From: Litorimonas sp947503715
Lineage (GTDB): Bacteria > Pseudomonadota > Alphaproteobacteria > Caulobacterales > Maricaulaceae
Direction: 5' to 3'
Assembly: GCF_050271975.1 (NCBI RefSeq)
Contig: NZ_CP189850.1
Span: forward strand, 2,914,001 to 2,978,000
DNA length: 64,000 bases
Positions within the stretch are counted from its first letter, which is position 1. Every line of letters begins with the position of its first letter. Position numbers and translations under genes: made by a program. The notes below the pieces were generated by a model. It had not been told where the DNA came from and made no database searches. It saw only the letters and a list, made by a program, of their open reading frames with translations. Shown piece by piece: positions 42,080 through 51,025 of this stretch.

Positions 42080-42528
42080 GCCGGGAGATAGCCCACAGGC
42101 TGCTCCGCCAACACAATCGCGGAACTGGCATCGACGACACCGTCCAACGCGAGAAGACGATTATCGAGGAAATCAGACAGCGCCCGAATATCGGCAACGT
42201 GAAGATGAATTAAATAATCAACGGCCCCGGAGAGTTTGTAAAATCCGCTAATCTCAGCATAGCTCGACAGTCGGTTCCGAAAGATTTGCGCCGTTTTGAC
42301 ATCCTGTCGCTCGACTTTGATTTGGACGATGGCATGTATGGCTTGCCCGACGGATTCAGGATTAATCTTCAGGGTGAAACGCTGAATAACCCCCGCGCTT
42401 TGCAAGGATTCCACGCGTCTCTGGCAAGCCGAGGGCGACAATCCGACAGCCGCGCCGAGGTTAACCCAACTCATCCGACCGTCCCCTGACAATTCACGGA
42501 TGATTTTTTTATCAATTTCGGTAAGCAT
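42076..42528 (-). CDS. putR: Lrp/AsnC-family regulator of proline use (PutR-like)
   Basis: 150 residues with HTH (IDKKIIRELSGDGRMSWVNL, GLSPSACQRRVESL) and RAM domain (YAEISGFYKLSGAVDYLIHL). Adjacent convergent putA makes it the probable counterpart of alphaproteobacterial PutR, which activates putA with proline. It shares its stop region with putA: the four bases CTAG at 42076-42079 serve both. The gene is divergent from the VOC protein across 124 A/T-rich bases, so it may control that as well. The symbol rests on context. Confidence 0.83.
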   Translation of the reverse strand: MLTEIDKKIIRELSGDGRMSWVNLGAAVGLSPSACQRRVESLQSAGVIQRFTLKINPESVGQAIHAIVQIKVERQDVKTAQIFRNRLSSYAEISGFYKLSGAVDYLIHLHVADIRALSDFLDNRLLALDGVVDASSAIVLAEQPVGYLPA

Positions 42529-42652
42529 GAAAACGTCTATTTTTTAAGTTTAAATACAATAATCCTGCACTCTATAATCATTATGGGCACGAATTAACAG
42601 AATAATCGCGCATATAACCTGATATAGTGTTTTAGGAAAACAGGAGCTAAAC

Positions 42653-43285
42653 ATGTCACATCTTAAAAGTATTGATCACGTCACCTATGCCTGCGCAGCG
42701 GGGACAATCGAGAAATGGGCTTGGTTCCATATCGAAGTTGAGGGCGGAACACTCATCAAGCGGATTGACGATGTAAATCCGGATGGCAAATCCTCCATGA
42801 AAATCTGGTGCATTGATTACGGGAATTTCGGAATTGCCCTGATCGAAGGCATTGATCGTGAAGAGAAGTCACAGGTCACGGCCTTTGTCGACAAGCACGG
42901 CGATCACTCCTGTCAGCATGTTGCCTATGATTGTTACAGCCTCGATAAATTTATCGACCACATGAAAACGCTGGGTGGACATCCACGCGGCGACGTTATC
43001 ATTCAGGATGACGGCTTTGGCATTCTGAAACAGATGTTCGCCAAAGGATTTGCGTCCGGTCATGCGGGCGAAGCGACTTTCCCGGAATATTGCGAACGTC
43101 CGCGTAACGCATCAGAGCAACGCGATATGGAAATCACATTTTCCGAAATGGCCGGCGAAGGGTTCTACGCCCAAGTGCAGAAAGCCATTGAAGAAAACGA
43201 CACGACGCCGTTCTTCGACTTCAAAAAAATGCCCGGTGATTGGGAAGTGCCGCCCGTACAGGAAAAAGTCGGCAAAGCCGCTTAA
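42653..43285 (+). CDS. single-domain VOC protein resembling hydroxyphenylpyruvate dioxygenase
   Basis: 210 residues. The vicinal-oxygen-chelate fold is suggested by IDHVTYAC (His ligand), HSCQHVAYDC (His ligand) and DDGFGILKQMFAKGFASG, and the tail GEGFYAQVQKAIEEN recalls the C-terminal helix of 4-hydroxyphenylpyruvate dioxygenase. It has about half the length of that enzyme, so it is a one-module relative; the reaction is unknown, but aromatic amino-acid breakdown beside proline and valine pathways would fit. CAGGAG stands before the ATG, and a strong terminator follows. Confidence 0.75.
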   Translation: MSHLKSIDHVTYACAAGTIEKWAWFHIEVEGGTLIKRIDDVNPDGKSSMKIWCIDYGNFGIALIEGIDREEKSQVTAFVDKHGDHSCQHVAYDCYSLDKFIDHMKTLGGHPRGDVIIQDDGFGILKQMFAKGFASGHAGEATFPEYCERPRNASEQRDMEITFSEMAGEGFYAQVQKAIEENDTTPFFDFKKMPGDWEVPPVQEKVGKAA

Positions 43286-43308
43286 CCAAATAAAACAGCA
43301 TCTAAATA

Positions 43309-43338
43309 AAAGCCTCGATTTTCATCGGGGCTTTTTTT
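43309..43338 (+). terminator. rho-independent terminator after the VOC gene
   Basis: AAGCCTCGAT and ATCGGGGCTT pair (one G-U) around TTTC and are followed by seven T. It also lies just past the stop of the convergent mmsB gene. Confidence 0.9.
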
Positions 43339-43350
43339 ATTCGTCAAAGT

Positions 43351-44232
43351 CTACAGCGAGCCATTGATCAGTTTCATCACACCTGAGAAATCCAATCCGT
43401 CTTCGCCCGCGCTTTCCATCAGCGCATAGAGCGCCATGGCCTGTGCGCCGAGCGGTGTGGCGGCTTTCGCGGATTGTGCGGCTTCCTGTGCTAGTCGCAG
43501 ATCTTTGAGCATCATCGCAGCAGCAAAACCGGGTTTGTAATCGCGGTTTGACGGTGCGCTCTCGACCGGACCGGGGGCGGGGCAGTAACTTGTCATGGAC
43601 CAATTTTGACCCGAAGCGGTGGAGGAAATATCGTAGAAAGTCTGCGCATCCAGACCGAGTTTTTCCGCCAGGTTAAACGCTTCGCAGGTGCCGATCATAT
43701 GGATGCCGAGCAGCATATTATTCGCGATCTTGGCGACCTGCCCATTCCCTGCATCACCGGCGTGAAATACGTTCTTACCCATGATATCGAGTAGGGGGCG
43801 CGCGCGTTCAAACGCCTCCGTCGTTCCGCCACACATAAAGGTCAGCGTGCCCGCTGCCGCACCGCCCACTCCGCCGGAAACGGGCGCGTCGATCATATCA
43901 ATTAATTGAGCTTTCGCCTTTGAAATCATATCTCTAGCGGTTTCCACATCAATCGTAGAACAATCAATCACTAACGCTCCTGGTACAGATGAGAAAAAGA
44001 CGTCTTCACAAACCTTCCTAACAATATCGCCAGATGGCAGCATCATCACAACTGCACTAGCATCTTTGACAGCTTCATTAATGGATACTGCGATCACGCA
44101 ACCTGATTTTTTAGCCGCTTTTTGAGCTGATGGTGAAAGATCAAAAGCCAGAACATTGTGCCCCGCCTTTACGAGGTTTGCCGCCATGCCGAGGCCCATA
44201 TTGCCGAGCCCGATAAAAGCGATGGTTGTCAT
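43351..44232 (-). CDS. mmsB: 3-hydroxyisobutyrate dehydrogenase
   Basis: 293 residues. The NAD-binding start IAFIGLGNMGLGMAANLVKAG, the substrate loop DAPVSGGVGGAAAGTLTFMC and the catalytic Lys in GQVAKIANNMLLGIHM define beta-hydroxyacid dehydrogenases; the gene context fixes the substrate. It oxidises 3-hydroxyisobutyrate to methylmalonate semialdehyde in valine breakdown. Its start overlaps the stop of the hydrolase gene by four bases (ATGA). The last genes of the pathway (mmsA at 47.7-49.2 kb) lie on the same strand beyond the alginate lyase gene. Confidence 0.95.
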   Translation of the reverse strand: MTTIAFIGLGNMGLGMAANLVKAGHNVLAFDLSPSAQKAAKKSGCVIAVSINEAVKDASAVVMMLPSGDIVRKVCEDVFFSSVPGALVIDCSTIDVETARDMISKAKAQLIDMIDAPVSGGVGGAAAGTLTFMCGGTTEAFERARPLLDIMGKNVFHAGDAGNGQVAKIANNMLLGIHMIGTCEAFNLAEKLGLDAQTFYDISSTASGQNWSMTSYCPAPGPVESAPSNRDYKPGFAAAMMLKDLRLAQEAAQSAKAATPLGAQAMALYALMESAGEDGLDFSGVMKLINGSL

Positions 44233-45272
44233 GACAGGAACTCCAATTCGTTCATCGCATACCGCCCCAACACACGACCAACCTGCGCGTCTGTGACCTC
44301 ACCTTCCGTGTGGGACCATTTCGGATTGCGGTCCTTATCAATGAGTTGCGCCCGGATACCTTCATAGAAATCCTGCGTTTTTAGAAATCCGAGGGAATAG
44401 TCCAGCTCACGCGCCATTGCCGTTCGGAAATCGAGCTTCGCGCCACGCCGCATCGCTTCCAATGTAACGGCCAAAGCCAGAGGTGACTTCTTCCGCAAAT
44501 TTGCGGCCTGTTTGGACGCCCAGTCTGACCCGTCCGCATCCAGCGCTTTCAAGATCGCCGGAACGGTCTCTTTTTCAAAACAGGACAGCGCGTTAGGTAA
44601 CGGCTCCGCAACAGGGGGGCGACGGACAAAATCTTTCATCACCGTTGCCACGGCCAGATCAGACCCATCGAGTTTAGCCTTTGCCAAAGCCTCAATTAAA
44701 TCATTATGTTTATCCGTCGGAATGTAGGCATTCGCCACACCCACGGCGCAGGTATCGGCAGTTTTCAACCGCGCTCCTGTCAGACCCAGCCAGTTCCCTA
44801 TGGCTGTCCCCAGGCGCGGCAGGAAATAAGTGCCGCCCACATCCGGGAAATATCCGATCCCTGTTTCAGGCATAGCAAAGAGCGTATTATCGCCCGCCAC
44901 GCGCAACCGTCCATGCACGGAGAGACCGACTCCGCCGCCCATGACGAACCCGTCAATCAGGGCGATATAGGGTTTAGAATAAGTCTTGATCAGCTCGTTC
45001 AGCGCATATTCCGTGCGCCAGAACTGCTCGGCACGGTCATCGCCCGCCTTGCCGCTATCATGCAGTAGGATGACATCCCCGCCGGCGCAAAAAGCGCGGT
45101 CCCCCGCCCCGTCCACAAGGACGGCGCCGATCTCGGCGTCTGTCGCCCAAGCCTGTAGGGCGTCCGTGATAGCCATGCACATCTCTTCCGTCAGCGCGTT
45201 TAACGCTTCAGGACGGTTCAGCGTGATATGGCCGAGATTGCCGCGTTTTCGCGTGATGATCTGATCTGTCAT
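44229..45272 (-). CDS. 3-hydroxyisobutyryl-CoA hydrolase (crotonase family)
   Basis: 347 residues, longer than simple enoyl-CoA hydratases and typical of HIBCH. The oxyanion-hole regions AFCAGGDVILLHD and DGFVMGGGVGLSVHGRLRVA and the catalytic Glu/Asp segment FAMPETGIGYFPDVGGTYFL are intact. It releases CoA from 3-hydroxyisobutyryl-CoA, the step before MmsB. The name enoyl-CoA hydratase would fit by fold alone, but the PDVGGTYFLPR form and its place before mmsB favour the hydrolase. No separate enoyl-CoA hydratase for the preceding step is seen here. Confidence 0.9.
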   Translation of the reverse strand: MTDQIITRKRGNLGHITLNRPEALNALTEEMCMAITDALQAWATDAEIGAVLVDGAGDRAFCAGGDVILLHDSGKAGDDRAEQFWRTEYALNELIKTYSKPYIALIDGFVMGGGVGLSVHGRLRVAGDNTLFAMPETGIGYFPDVGGTYFLPRLGTAIGNWLGLTGARLKTADTCAVGVANAYIPTDKHNDLIEALAKAKLDGSDLAVATVMKDFVRRPPVAEPLPNALSCFEKETVPAILKALDADGSDWASKQAANLRKKSPLALAVTLEAMRRGAKLDFRTAMARELDYSLGFLKTQDFYEGIRAQLIDKDRNPKWSHTEGEVTDAQVGRVLGRYAMNELEFLS

Positions 45273-45273
45273 A

Positions 45274-46413
45274 TTACTGCCTCACCATGGACCGGCCCAC
45301 AATCATGCGCATGATTTCATTCGTTCCCTCGAGGATTTGATGGACGCGCAGGTCGCGCACAATCCGTTCGACCTGATAATCCGCGAGATAACCATAACCA
45401 CCGTGAAGTTGCAGCGCGTCATTCGCGATTTTCGAGCAGGTATCTGTGGCGAACCGTTTGGCCTTGGCACAGGCAATTCCTGCATCGGGGACTTTTGCGT
45501 CTACCAGATTGGCCGCGCGGTAAATCATGAGGCGGGCGGCATCCAGTTCGGTGCTCATATCGGCGAGCTTGAATTGTGTGTTCTGAAAATCGGCGATGCG
45601 GGTTTTGAATTGCTTGCGCTCTTTCGTGTATTCCACCGCCATATCCAACGCAGCCTGCGCCCCGCCGAGGCTGCAGGCGCCGATATTGATGCGTCCGCCA
45701 TCGAGACCGGACATGGCAAAGCGGAAGCCCTCACCTTCTGCGCCGACACGGTTGGACGCCGGGATGCGGCAATCCTCGAATATGACCTGTGCCGTCGGTT
45801 GCGCGTTCCAGCCCATTTTGCGTTCTTGCGCCCCGAAAGACAGACCCGCCATGCCTTTCTCGACCACGAAACAGGATACGCCCCGCGCGCCGTCATCCGA
45901 CGTTCGCGCCATGACGATATAGACATCAGACCAGCCCGCGCCGGAGATAAAGGTCTTGGTGCCGTTGAGGACGTAGTCATCCCCATCCCGCACAGCTTTG
46001 GTTGAAAGTGACGCCGCATCCGACCCGCTGCCGGGTTCGGTCAGACAATAGGAGGCTACCAATTCACCCGCCGTCAGGCGAGGCACATATTTCGCACGGA
46101 GGTCCGCATCGCCGTAACGGTCAATCATCCACGTCGCCATATTATGGATCGTCATCATCGCGGTATGCGACACATCCCCCGCCGCGAGTTGTTCGAAAAC
46201 CAGTGCGGAATCAAGGCGCGAGAGGTTAGACCCACCATGTTCTTCGGACGTGTAAATCCCAAGAAAACCGAGCGCGGCGGCCTTTTCAAAAACGGCGCGG
46301 TCCATAATCTTCTCGCGGTCCCACATTTCCGCATGCGGGGCGAGTTCCGAGGCCGCGAATTGCCGCGCCATATCGGTTATCATGATTTGGTCTTCGGTGT
46401 GTTGAAATTGCAT
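45274..46413 (-). CDS. acyl-CoA dehydrogenase, probably isobutyryl-CoA dehydrogenase
   Basis: 379 residues from the ATG at 46413 (MQFQHTEDQIMITDMARQFA); the frame is open to 46467. FAD and substrate motifs CLTEPGSGSDAASL and FISGAGWSDVYIVMA, and the C-terminal ILEGTNEIMRMIVGRSMV containing the usual ending are present. Its position one base before the HIBCH gene and in front of mmsB supports isobutyryl-CoA as substrate. Electrons would go to EtfAB encoded at 33-35 kb. Confidence 0.9.
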   Translation of the reverse strand: MQFQHTEDQIMITDMARQFAASELAPHAEMWDREKIMDRAVFEKAAALGFLGIYTSEEHGGSNLSRLDSALVFEQLAAGDVSHTAMMTIHNMATWMIDRYGDADLRAKYVPRLTAGELVASYCLTEPGSGSDAASLSTKAVRDGDDYVLNGTKTFISGAGWSDVYIVMARTSDDGARGVSCFVVEKGMAGLSFGAQERKMGWNAQPTAQVIFEDCRIPASNRVGAEGEGFRFAMSGLDGGRINIGACSLGGAQAALDMAVEYTKERKQFKTRIADFQNTQFKLADMSTELDAARLMIYRAANLVDAKVPDAGIACAKAKRFATDTCSKIANDALQLHGGYGYLADYQVERIVRDLRVHQILEGTNEIMRMIVGRSMVRQ

Positions 46414-46579
46414 ATCCGAACTATAGGTGAAGGTTTGAAGGGGCGCAAAGTTATTGCTTTCAAACATTTGCCAGTTTCAATCCGCGATGTTCAGCCTTCT
46501 TTCAGGCCATTTATTGGACATCTTGAACAGATGCGCTAGTCCTGCGCAAAATATAACCTTTAAGCGTTGGGGACCCGAC

Positions 46580-47635
46580 ATGAAACAGATCTTATTCGCC
46601 ACCGTCTGTACGCTTGCAGCAATGTCAGTCGGAATGGTTGCCACGGGAAAAAGCGACACGGTCCCTGCGGAGGTTTTTGATCTCAGCGAGTGGAATATAA
46701 CAGTTCCCGTCGATACCAATAAGGACAAAAAGCCGGATACTGTCACCGTCAAGAAATTGAAAAAATACGCTCATCCAGATTTCTTCTACCTTGATGAAAA
46801 TGGCGGCATGGTTTTCGCCGCGCCCAACAAAGCCGCTACCACTGCCAATTCCAGTAACACCCGTTCAGAGTTGCGCCATATGCTTCGCGGGACAAATACG
46901 AAATTTAAGACGAGCGGCCCGAAAAATAATTTCGCCGTCGAGGCCCGAAAAGGCTCTGATGAGTTTGCCCGTATCGGCGGCCGATTGGATGCCACATTAA
47001 AAGTCGACCACGTCGCGAAACGTGCCGGAGATGCCAGCACGAAAGCTGCCTATTCTGCCGTTGTCGGACAAATTCATGCCGTGAAATATGACAAGACTTC
47101 GTCAGGTTTTGGGTACGGCAATGAACCGATTAAAATCTATTATAAGAAGTTTCCGGGGCACGAAATGGGTTCCGTCTTCTGGAATTATGAGCGTAATCTG
47201 GCAAAGGACGATCCGAATCGAACGGATATTTCGTACGCCATTTTCGGCAACAACTGGTCTAACTCAGACGATCCGGGTGACCAAGGCATCGCCATCGGCG
47301 AAGAGTTTAGTTACACAATCAATGTTTACAAAAATATGATGTCTCTGACCTTCTCAAATGAGCGGCTCGGGACAAAGACCTTTACGAAAAGTCTCGTCAG
47401 CCAGCATGATGCCTATGGCGAAATCGACCCATTGGATAATAAATATAGCTATGGCGGTGACTCTCTCTATTTTAAAGCGGGCATCTATAATCAATGCAGC
47501 ACGAAAAAAGGCGGCGGGAACTGGTATGCCGGTTGTCCCGGTACGGGCGATTGGGCCACAGACAAAGCCAATGGTGATTATGCGCAGGCGACATTCAGCA
47601 AGCTGACGGTTGGACCCGCGACACCTGTTGAGTAA
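46580..47635 (+). CDS. secreted alginate lyase, polysaccharide lyase family 7
   Basis: 351 residues from the ATG at 46580, which has GGGGA 8 bases upstream; an earlier in-frame ATG at 46454 would disrupt the signal peptide. An N-terminal secretion signal (MKQILFATVCTLAAMSVGMV) precedes a PL7 jelly roll with all three family motifs: RSELR in NTRSELRHML, QIH in VVGQIHAVKY and YFKAGIYNQ. The His and Tyr of the last two are the catalytic pair. The QIH form is generally linked to preference for guluronate-containing blocks. The gene sits alone, opposite in strand, inside the valine cluster. Confidence 0.93.
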   Translation: MKQILFATVCTLAAMSVGMVATGKSDTVPAEVFDLSEWNITVPVDTNKDKKPDTVTVKKLKKYAHPDFFYLDENGGMVFAAPNKAATTANSSNTRSELRHMLRGTNTKFKTSGPKNNFAVEARKGSDEFARIGGRLDATLKVDHVAKRAGDASTKAAYSAVVGQIHAVKYDKTSSGFGYGNEPIKIYYKKFPGHEMGSVFWNYERNLAKDDPNRTDISYAIFGNNWSNSDDPGDQGIAIGEEFSYTINVYKNMMSLTFSNERLGTKTFTKSLVSQHDAYGEIDPLDNKYSYGGDSLYFKAGIYNQCSTKKGGGNWYAGCPGTGDWATDKANGDYAQATFSKLTVGPATPVE

Positions 47636-47669
47636 TTAAAAAGGCGGCGCAGAATGCACCCCCTTTTTT

Positions 47670-49178
47670 CTAACCAAAATGCGGAATGATAAAGGCTGAA
47701 TCTTCTGTTTCGCCTTCGGGCCAACGTTGCGTGACGGTCTTTACCTTCGTGTAGAACCGCAAGCCTTCCATCCCGTATTGGTTTGCGTCACCGAAAGCTG
47801 AACGTTTCCAGCCGCCAAAACTATGATAGGCGACGGGGACGGGAATTGGCACGTTAATGCCGACCATGCCGACTTCGACGCGGTCTGCGAATTCTCTTGC
47901 AACACGGCCATTTTGCGTGAAAATCGCAACGCCATTGCCGTATTGATGCTCACTCGGCAGGGCGACGGCCTCTTCGAAATTCTTGGCACGCACAACTTGT
48001 AGAACGGGGCCGAAAATTTCTTCGTGATAGGTCTGCATATCCGGCGTCACATGATCGAGCAGTGTTGGCCCGACAAAGAACCCGCCTTCATGGCCCTGGA
48101 GTTTAAATTCGCGCCCGTCAACGAGCAGAGTCGCGCCCTCTTCCACCGCTTTATCAATATTGGCTTCGATACTTTCCTTATGGACCTGCGTCACAACGGG
48201 ACCATAATCCGCATCCGGATCGGTGGAGGTGCCGACCGTCATCGCTTCCAGTTTCGGCATGAAGGCTTCTAGGAATTTCTCCGCCGTCCCCTCACCGACA
48301 GGCACGACAACGGGCAGCGCCATACAGCGTTCGCCCGCCGAGCCGTAAGCCGCGCCGAGAATATCTTTCGCGGCCTGTTCCATATTCGCGTCGGGCATAA
48401 TGATGCCGTGATTTTTCGCGCCGCCCATACATTGCGCGCGTTTGCCGTTCGCCGTCGCGCGGGCATAGACATATTGCGCGATGTCGGAGGAGCCAACAAA
48501 GCTGACAGCTTTGATGGTCGGATGATCACAGATTGCATCGACGATTTCCTTATCACCATTCACGCATTGCAACAGTCCGGCAGGACCGCCTGCTTCAATA
48601 AATAACTCGCTGAGGCGCATCGGAACAGATGGGTCTTTTTCAGAGGGCTTCAGGATACAAGCATTGCCCGTCGAAATCGCCATGCCAAACATCCACATCG
48701 GGATCATGGCGGGGAAGTTGAACGGCGTGATACCCGCCACAACGCCGAGAGGTTTTCGCAGTGAATAGACGTCAATGCCCGGTCCCGCGCCGTAAGTGTG
48801 CTCCCCTTTTTGCCCATGCGGGACACCGCACGCAAATTCGATGACATCTATGCCGCGCATGACGTCACCACGCGAATCGGCGATGACTTTGCCGTGCTCG
48901 GAACTGAGCATATGAGCGAGCTCTTCCATATTCTCTTCGACGAGTTGCTTATATCGGAACAGAACCCGCGAACGGCGCTGCGGATTTTCCTGCGCCCATT
49001 TACGTTGTGCTTCAGCGGCAGAGGCAACGGCGGCGTCCAGTTCTGCGGGCGTGGCCATGCTGACCTTGGATTGAACCTCGCCCGTATTGGGATCGAAAAT
49101 ATCTTTCGTGCGTCCGCCCTCCGAAACTGAAAGGCCCGCAACGCGTTTGCCGTCGATGAAATGTCCGATAGTTTCCAT
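47670..49178 (-). CDS. mmsA: CoA-acylating methylmalonate-semialdehyde dehydrogenase
   Basis: 502 residues from the ATG at 49178 (GGGGA 6 bases before it). The aldehyde dehydrogenase signature is in the CoA-acylating form: GITPFNFPAMIPMWMFGMAI, FVGSSDIAQYVYARA, and catalytic Cys in GSAGERCMALPVVV. The end WPEGETEDSAFIIPHFG is typical of MmsA. It converts methylmalonate semialdehyde from valine to propionyl-CoA. It is on the same strand as the other valine genes but separated from them by the alginate lyase, so it needs its own promoter. Confidence 0.95.
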   Translation of the reverse strand: METIGHFIDGKRVAGLSVSEGGRTKDIFDPNTGEVQSKVSMATPAELDAAVASAAEAQRKWAQENPQRRSRVLFRYKQLVEENMEELAHMLSSEHGKVIADSRGDVMRGIDVIEFACGVPHGQKGEHTYGAGPGIDVYSLRKPLGVVAGITPFNFPAMIPMWMFGMAISTGNACILKPSEKDPSVPMRLSELFIEAGGPAGLLQCVNGDKEIVDAICDHPTIKAVSFVGSSDIAQYVYARATANGKRAQCMGGAKNHGIIMPDANMEQAAKDILGAAYGSAGERCMALPVVVPVGEGTAEKFLEAFMPKLEAMTVGTSTDPDADYGPVVTQVHKESIEANIDKAVEEGATLLVDGREFKLQGHEGGFFVGPTLLDHVTPDMQTYHEEIFGPVLQVVRAKNFEEAVALPSEHQYGNGVAIFTQNGRVAREFADRVEVGMVGINVPIPVPVAYHSFGGWKRSAFGDANQYGMEGLRFYTKVKTVTQRWPEGETEDSAFIIPHFG

Positions 49179-49493
49179 GGTCTTCCCCAATGCCGTTTTT
49201 CGTCTTTATAGGGATTGGAACCGGAGTTGCCAGTCAGGAACCCGTGACAGTGAGGCACAGTCTTGCGGGAAGGGCTTTTATTGAGAGGCCTTTTGAAAAG
49301 GGATTCTATGGGGTGATGTGAGGTGAAGAACGAAGCGCACATCTTTACAGACCGTCACACCGACGCGAGCTTTAGTTCGCTCGGTGCCCATGCCGTGATC
49401 TTGGCGTAAAAAATCTGAACTACGTGATCGCCGCTATCTTCACGGCAGGGGTACCGGGCGGCTTTGCGGCGACGGTATGACGTAAATTATAAA
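49179..49493. other. intergenic region upstream of mmsA
   Basis: About 315 bases with no supported gene. It must contain the mmsA promoter near 49200-49300. The remainder to 49493 is unremarkable, with small inverted repeats such as CGCGAGC/GTTCGCTCG near 49364. Confidence 0.5.
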
Positions 49494-49943
49494 TCAGTCC
49501 TTTAGCGCAAACTCACGCTCTTTTGCCCATTTTCGCTCCAACTGCTCTCGTGCAATCCTCACATTTCGAATATTCCCGCGCCAACCAATATCGAACAAAT
49601 CCCCAACCAGCGGGATTAATCCAATCAACCAGTCAATAAACATATTTCCAGCCATCTGTAACAGATAACGCTTTGGCAAATTCAAGCGCTGCGCCCCGAC
49701 AACGATCACACCGGATGCACCAATACTGATCGTGTCGCCAATCACAGGGATTAATCCTATAATCGCGTCTAATCCTATCGGAATGGGCAGTAAGGGAATT
49801 TTGAACTGTGCATCCATGAGATTTGCGAGCGACTCTAACCGCAGAAGCTGCGCTGCCTCTTTTTCATGCCGCGCCTCCAAAACGGATAAGCGCGCATGCA
49901 CGGCGGGTGTAATAATCTGGGTCTCTATGTTCATATCAGCCAT
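49494..49943 (-). CDS. DUF4112 membrane protein
   Basis: 149 residues with two hydrophobic glycine/isoleucine-rich segments, LDAIIGLIPVIGDTISIGAS and WLIGLIPLVGDLFDIGWRGN, each with the GLIPxxGD motif typical of DUF4112. Function unknown. The start is unusual: the T-run of the terminator of the upstream gene runs directly into the ATG at 49943, leaving no room for a leader or ribosome site. A second ATG nine bases on (49934) is an alternative start. Confidence 0.88.
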   Translation of the reverse strand: MADMNIETQIITPAVHARLSVLEARHEKEAAQLLRLESLANLMDAQFKIPLLPIPIGLDAIIGLIPVIGDTISIGASGVIVVGAQRLNLPKRYLLQMAGNMFIDWLIGLIPLVGDLFDIGWRGNIRNVRIAREQLERKWAKEREFALKD

Positions 49944-49948
49944 AAAAA

Positions 49949-49975
49949 AAACCTGAGCCGATTTGACTCAGGTTT
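49949..49975 (-). terminator. terminator abutting the DUF4112 start codon
   Basis: On the minus strand AAACCTGAG and CTCAGGTTT flank TCAAATCGG-type loop bases and are followed by eight T and then at once the ATG of the DUF4112 gene. It ends transcription of the DUF5710 gene 30 bases after its stop. Confidence 0.8.
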
Positions 49976-50006
49976 TCAACGCCCCACATCATATTTGGTT
50001 CAAACG

Positions 50007-50240
50007 CTATCCAGCGGCCCTAAACATATCGAAATTCTCATTCATCGCCACAGAGGCGGCGGAAGCAGAGGCAACTTCAGCATTCACAGTATTCGCCGCT
50101 TTCCGCCACGTAAAAATTTTGGCCAACGGAGACCCCGCCGGACAATACCAGCGCCGGACGGATGGATCCCATTTTGCGCCGAGACGTTTGGCCATATCGC
50201 GGTCTTTATAGGCCACATTCAGATAATGTTTGGTTGCCAT
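50007..50240 (-). CDS. DUF5710 small protein
   Basis: 77 residues. The N-terminal half is the DUF5710 motif: YLNVAYKDRDMAKRLGAKWD, then RRWYCPAGSPL. This short domain occurs alone or at the end of DNA-primase and relaxase-like proteins and may bind nucleic acid; its role is not known. The C-terminal part is low-complexity alanine-rich. Followed by a clear terminator. Confidence 0.82.
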   Translation of the reverse strand: MATKHYLNVAYKDRDMAKRLGAKWDPSVRRWYCPAGSPLAKIFTWRKAANTVNAEVASASAASVAMNENFDMFRAAG

Positions 50241-50327
50241 AACATTGTTCCACTTTCTTTCGATAATGAGAACATAGTAAGAACAAAAAGAACAATCAAG
50301 GGATATATTCCTAATTTTGTGTCATTT

Positions 50328-50353
50328 AAAAAAAGCCCTCCGGGGAGGGCTTT
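50328..50353 (-). terminator. bidirectional terminator after the STAS-like gene
   Basis: AAAAGCCCTCC and GGAGGGCTTTT form a strong stem around two G, with A-run before and T-run after, 9 bases past the stop at 50362. Confidence 0.88.
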
Positions 50354-50361
50354 TGCTCATT

Positions 50362-50892
50362 CTATAAGTCTACATTTTTTACCGAGAAATTATCCCATGG
50401 ATTTTCCGGCTTAACGGGTGGTGAGGGCGGCACTTCCACGGCTTTTTGGGGTGACTGTGGGGTAACAATTGCTGTTTCCGGCTCAGTCTTTTCAGGCTCT
50501 AGCAACGGTTCATCACGCAGCCATTTCCCGGCACTATCGGCCTCATCTGGTGAAAACGCCATGATGTTCATACCTGGAATGACCGCACCTTCAACCTTTG
50601 CGGAATTACGGAGCCAAGAACTATCGGTAACGACAGCACAGCGTTCAATATCATGGGCGCGGCGCAGCACATCGCCAACACGGCGAAATTGCTGGCTCGC
50701 CTCGGCGAGATCAGAAAAATCATCAGACTGCATTTCGACGCAGAGTTGAATATTGTCATTTGCGGATTGGACGGTCTCAATCCAGTCAAAAGATGACTGA
50801 AGAGACTCGGGCGCGATGGCACCGGTCACGGACATTTGGACGACATTGTCGTCGAGTGTTAATTCAAGATTCTCTGTCTTGAGGGCTTTCAT
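50362..50892 (-). CDS. STAS/SpoIIAA-like protein
   Basis: 176 residues from the ATG at 50892, chosen because AGGAGA lies 6 bases before it. Residues 1-120 have the alternating pattern of SpoIIAA-like STAS domains (MSVTGAIAPESLQSSFDWIE, NIQLCVEMQSDDFSDLAEAS, RCAVVTDSSWLRNSAKVEGA, VIPGMNIMAFSPDEADSAGK). The tail (about 50 residues) is rich in Pro and Glu. Such proteins are thought to bind small lipids or partners; no function is known for this one. Confidence 0.8.
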   Translation of the reverse strand: MKALKTENLELTLDDNVVQMSVTGAIAPESLQSSFDWIETVQSANDNIQLCVEMQSDDFSDLAEASQQFRRVGDVLRRAHDIERCAVVTDSSWLRNSAKVEGAVIPGMNIMAFSPDEADSAGKWLRDEPLLEPEKTEPETAIVTPQSPQKAVEVPPSPPVKPENPWDNFSVKNVDL

Positions 50893-51025
50893 GGATTCTC
50901 CTGTTAAGTTGCTTGTATACGTAATCAACAGGCTCACTCGGGAAAGGTTCCAATTAAATTGGAAATGAACGGGATTATCCACCCGACCAGAATATGATCG
51001 GGTGGAAAGGCGTTGAACAGGGGCG

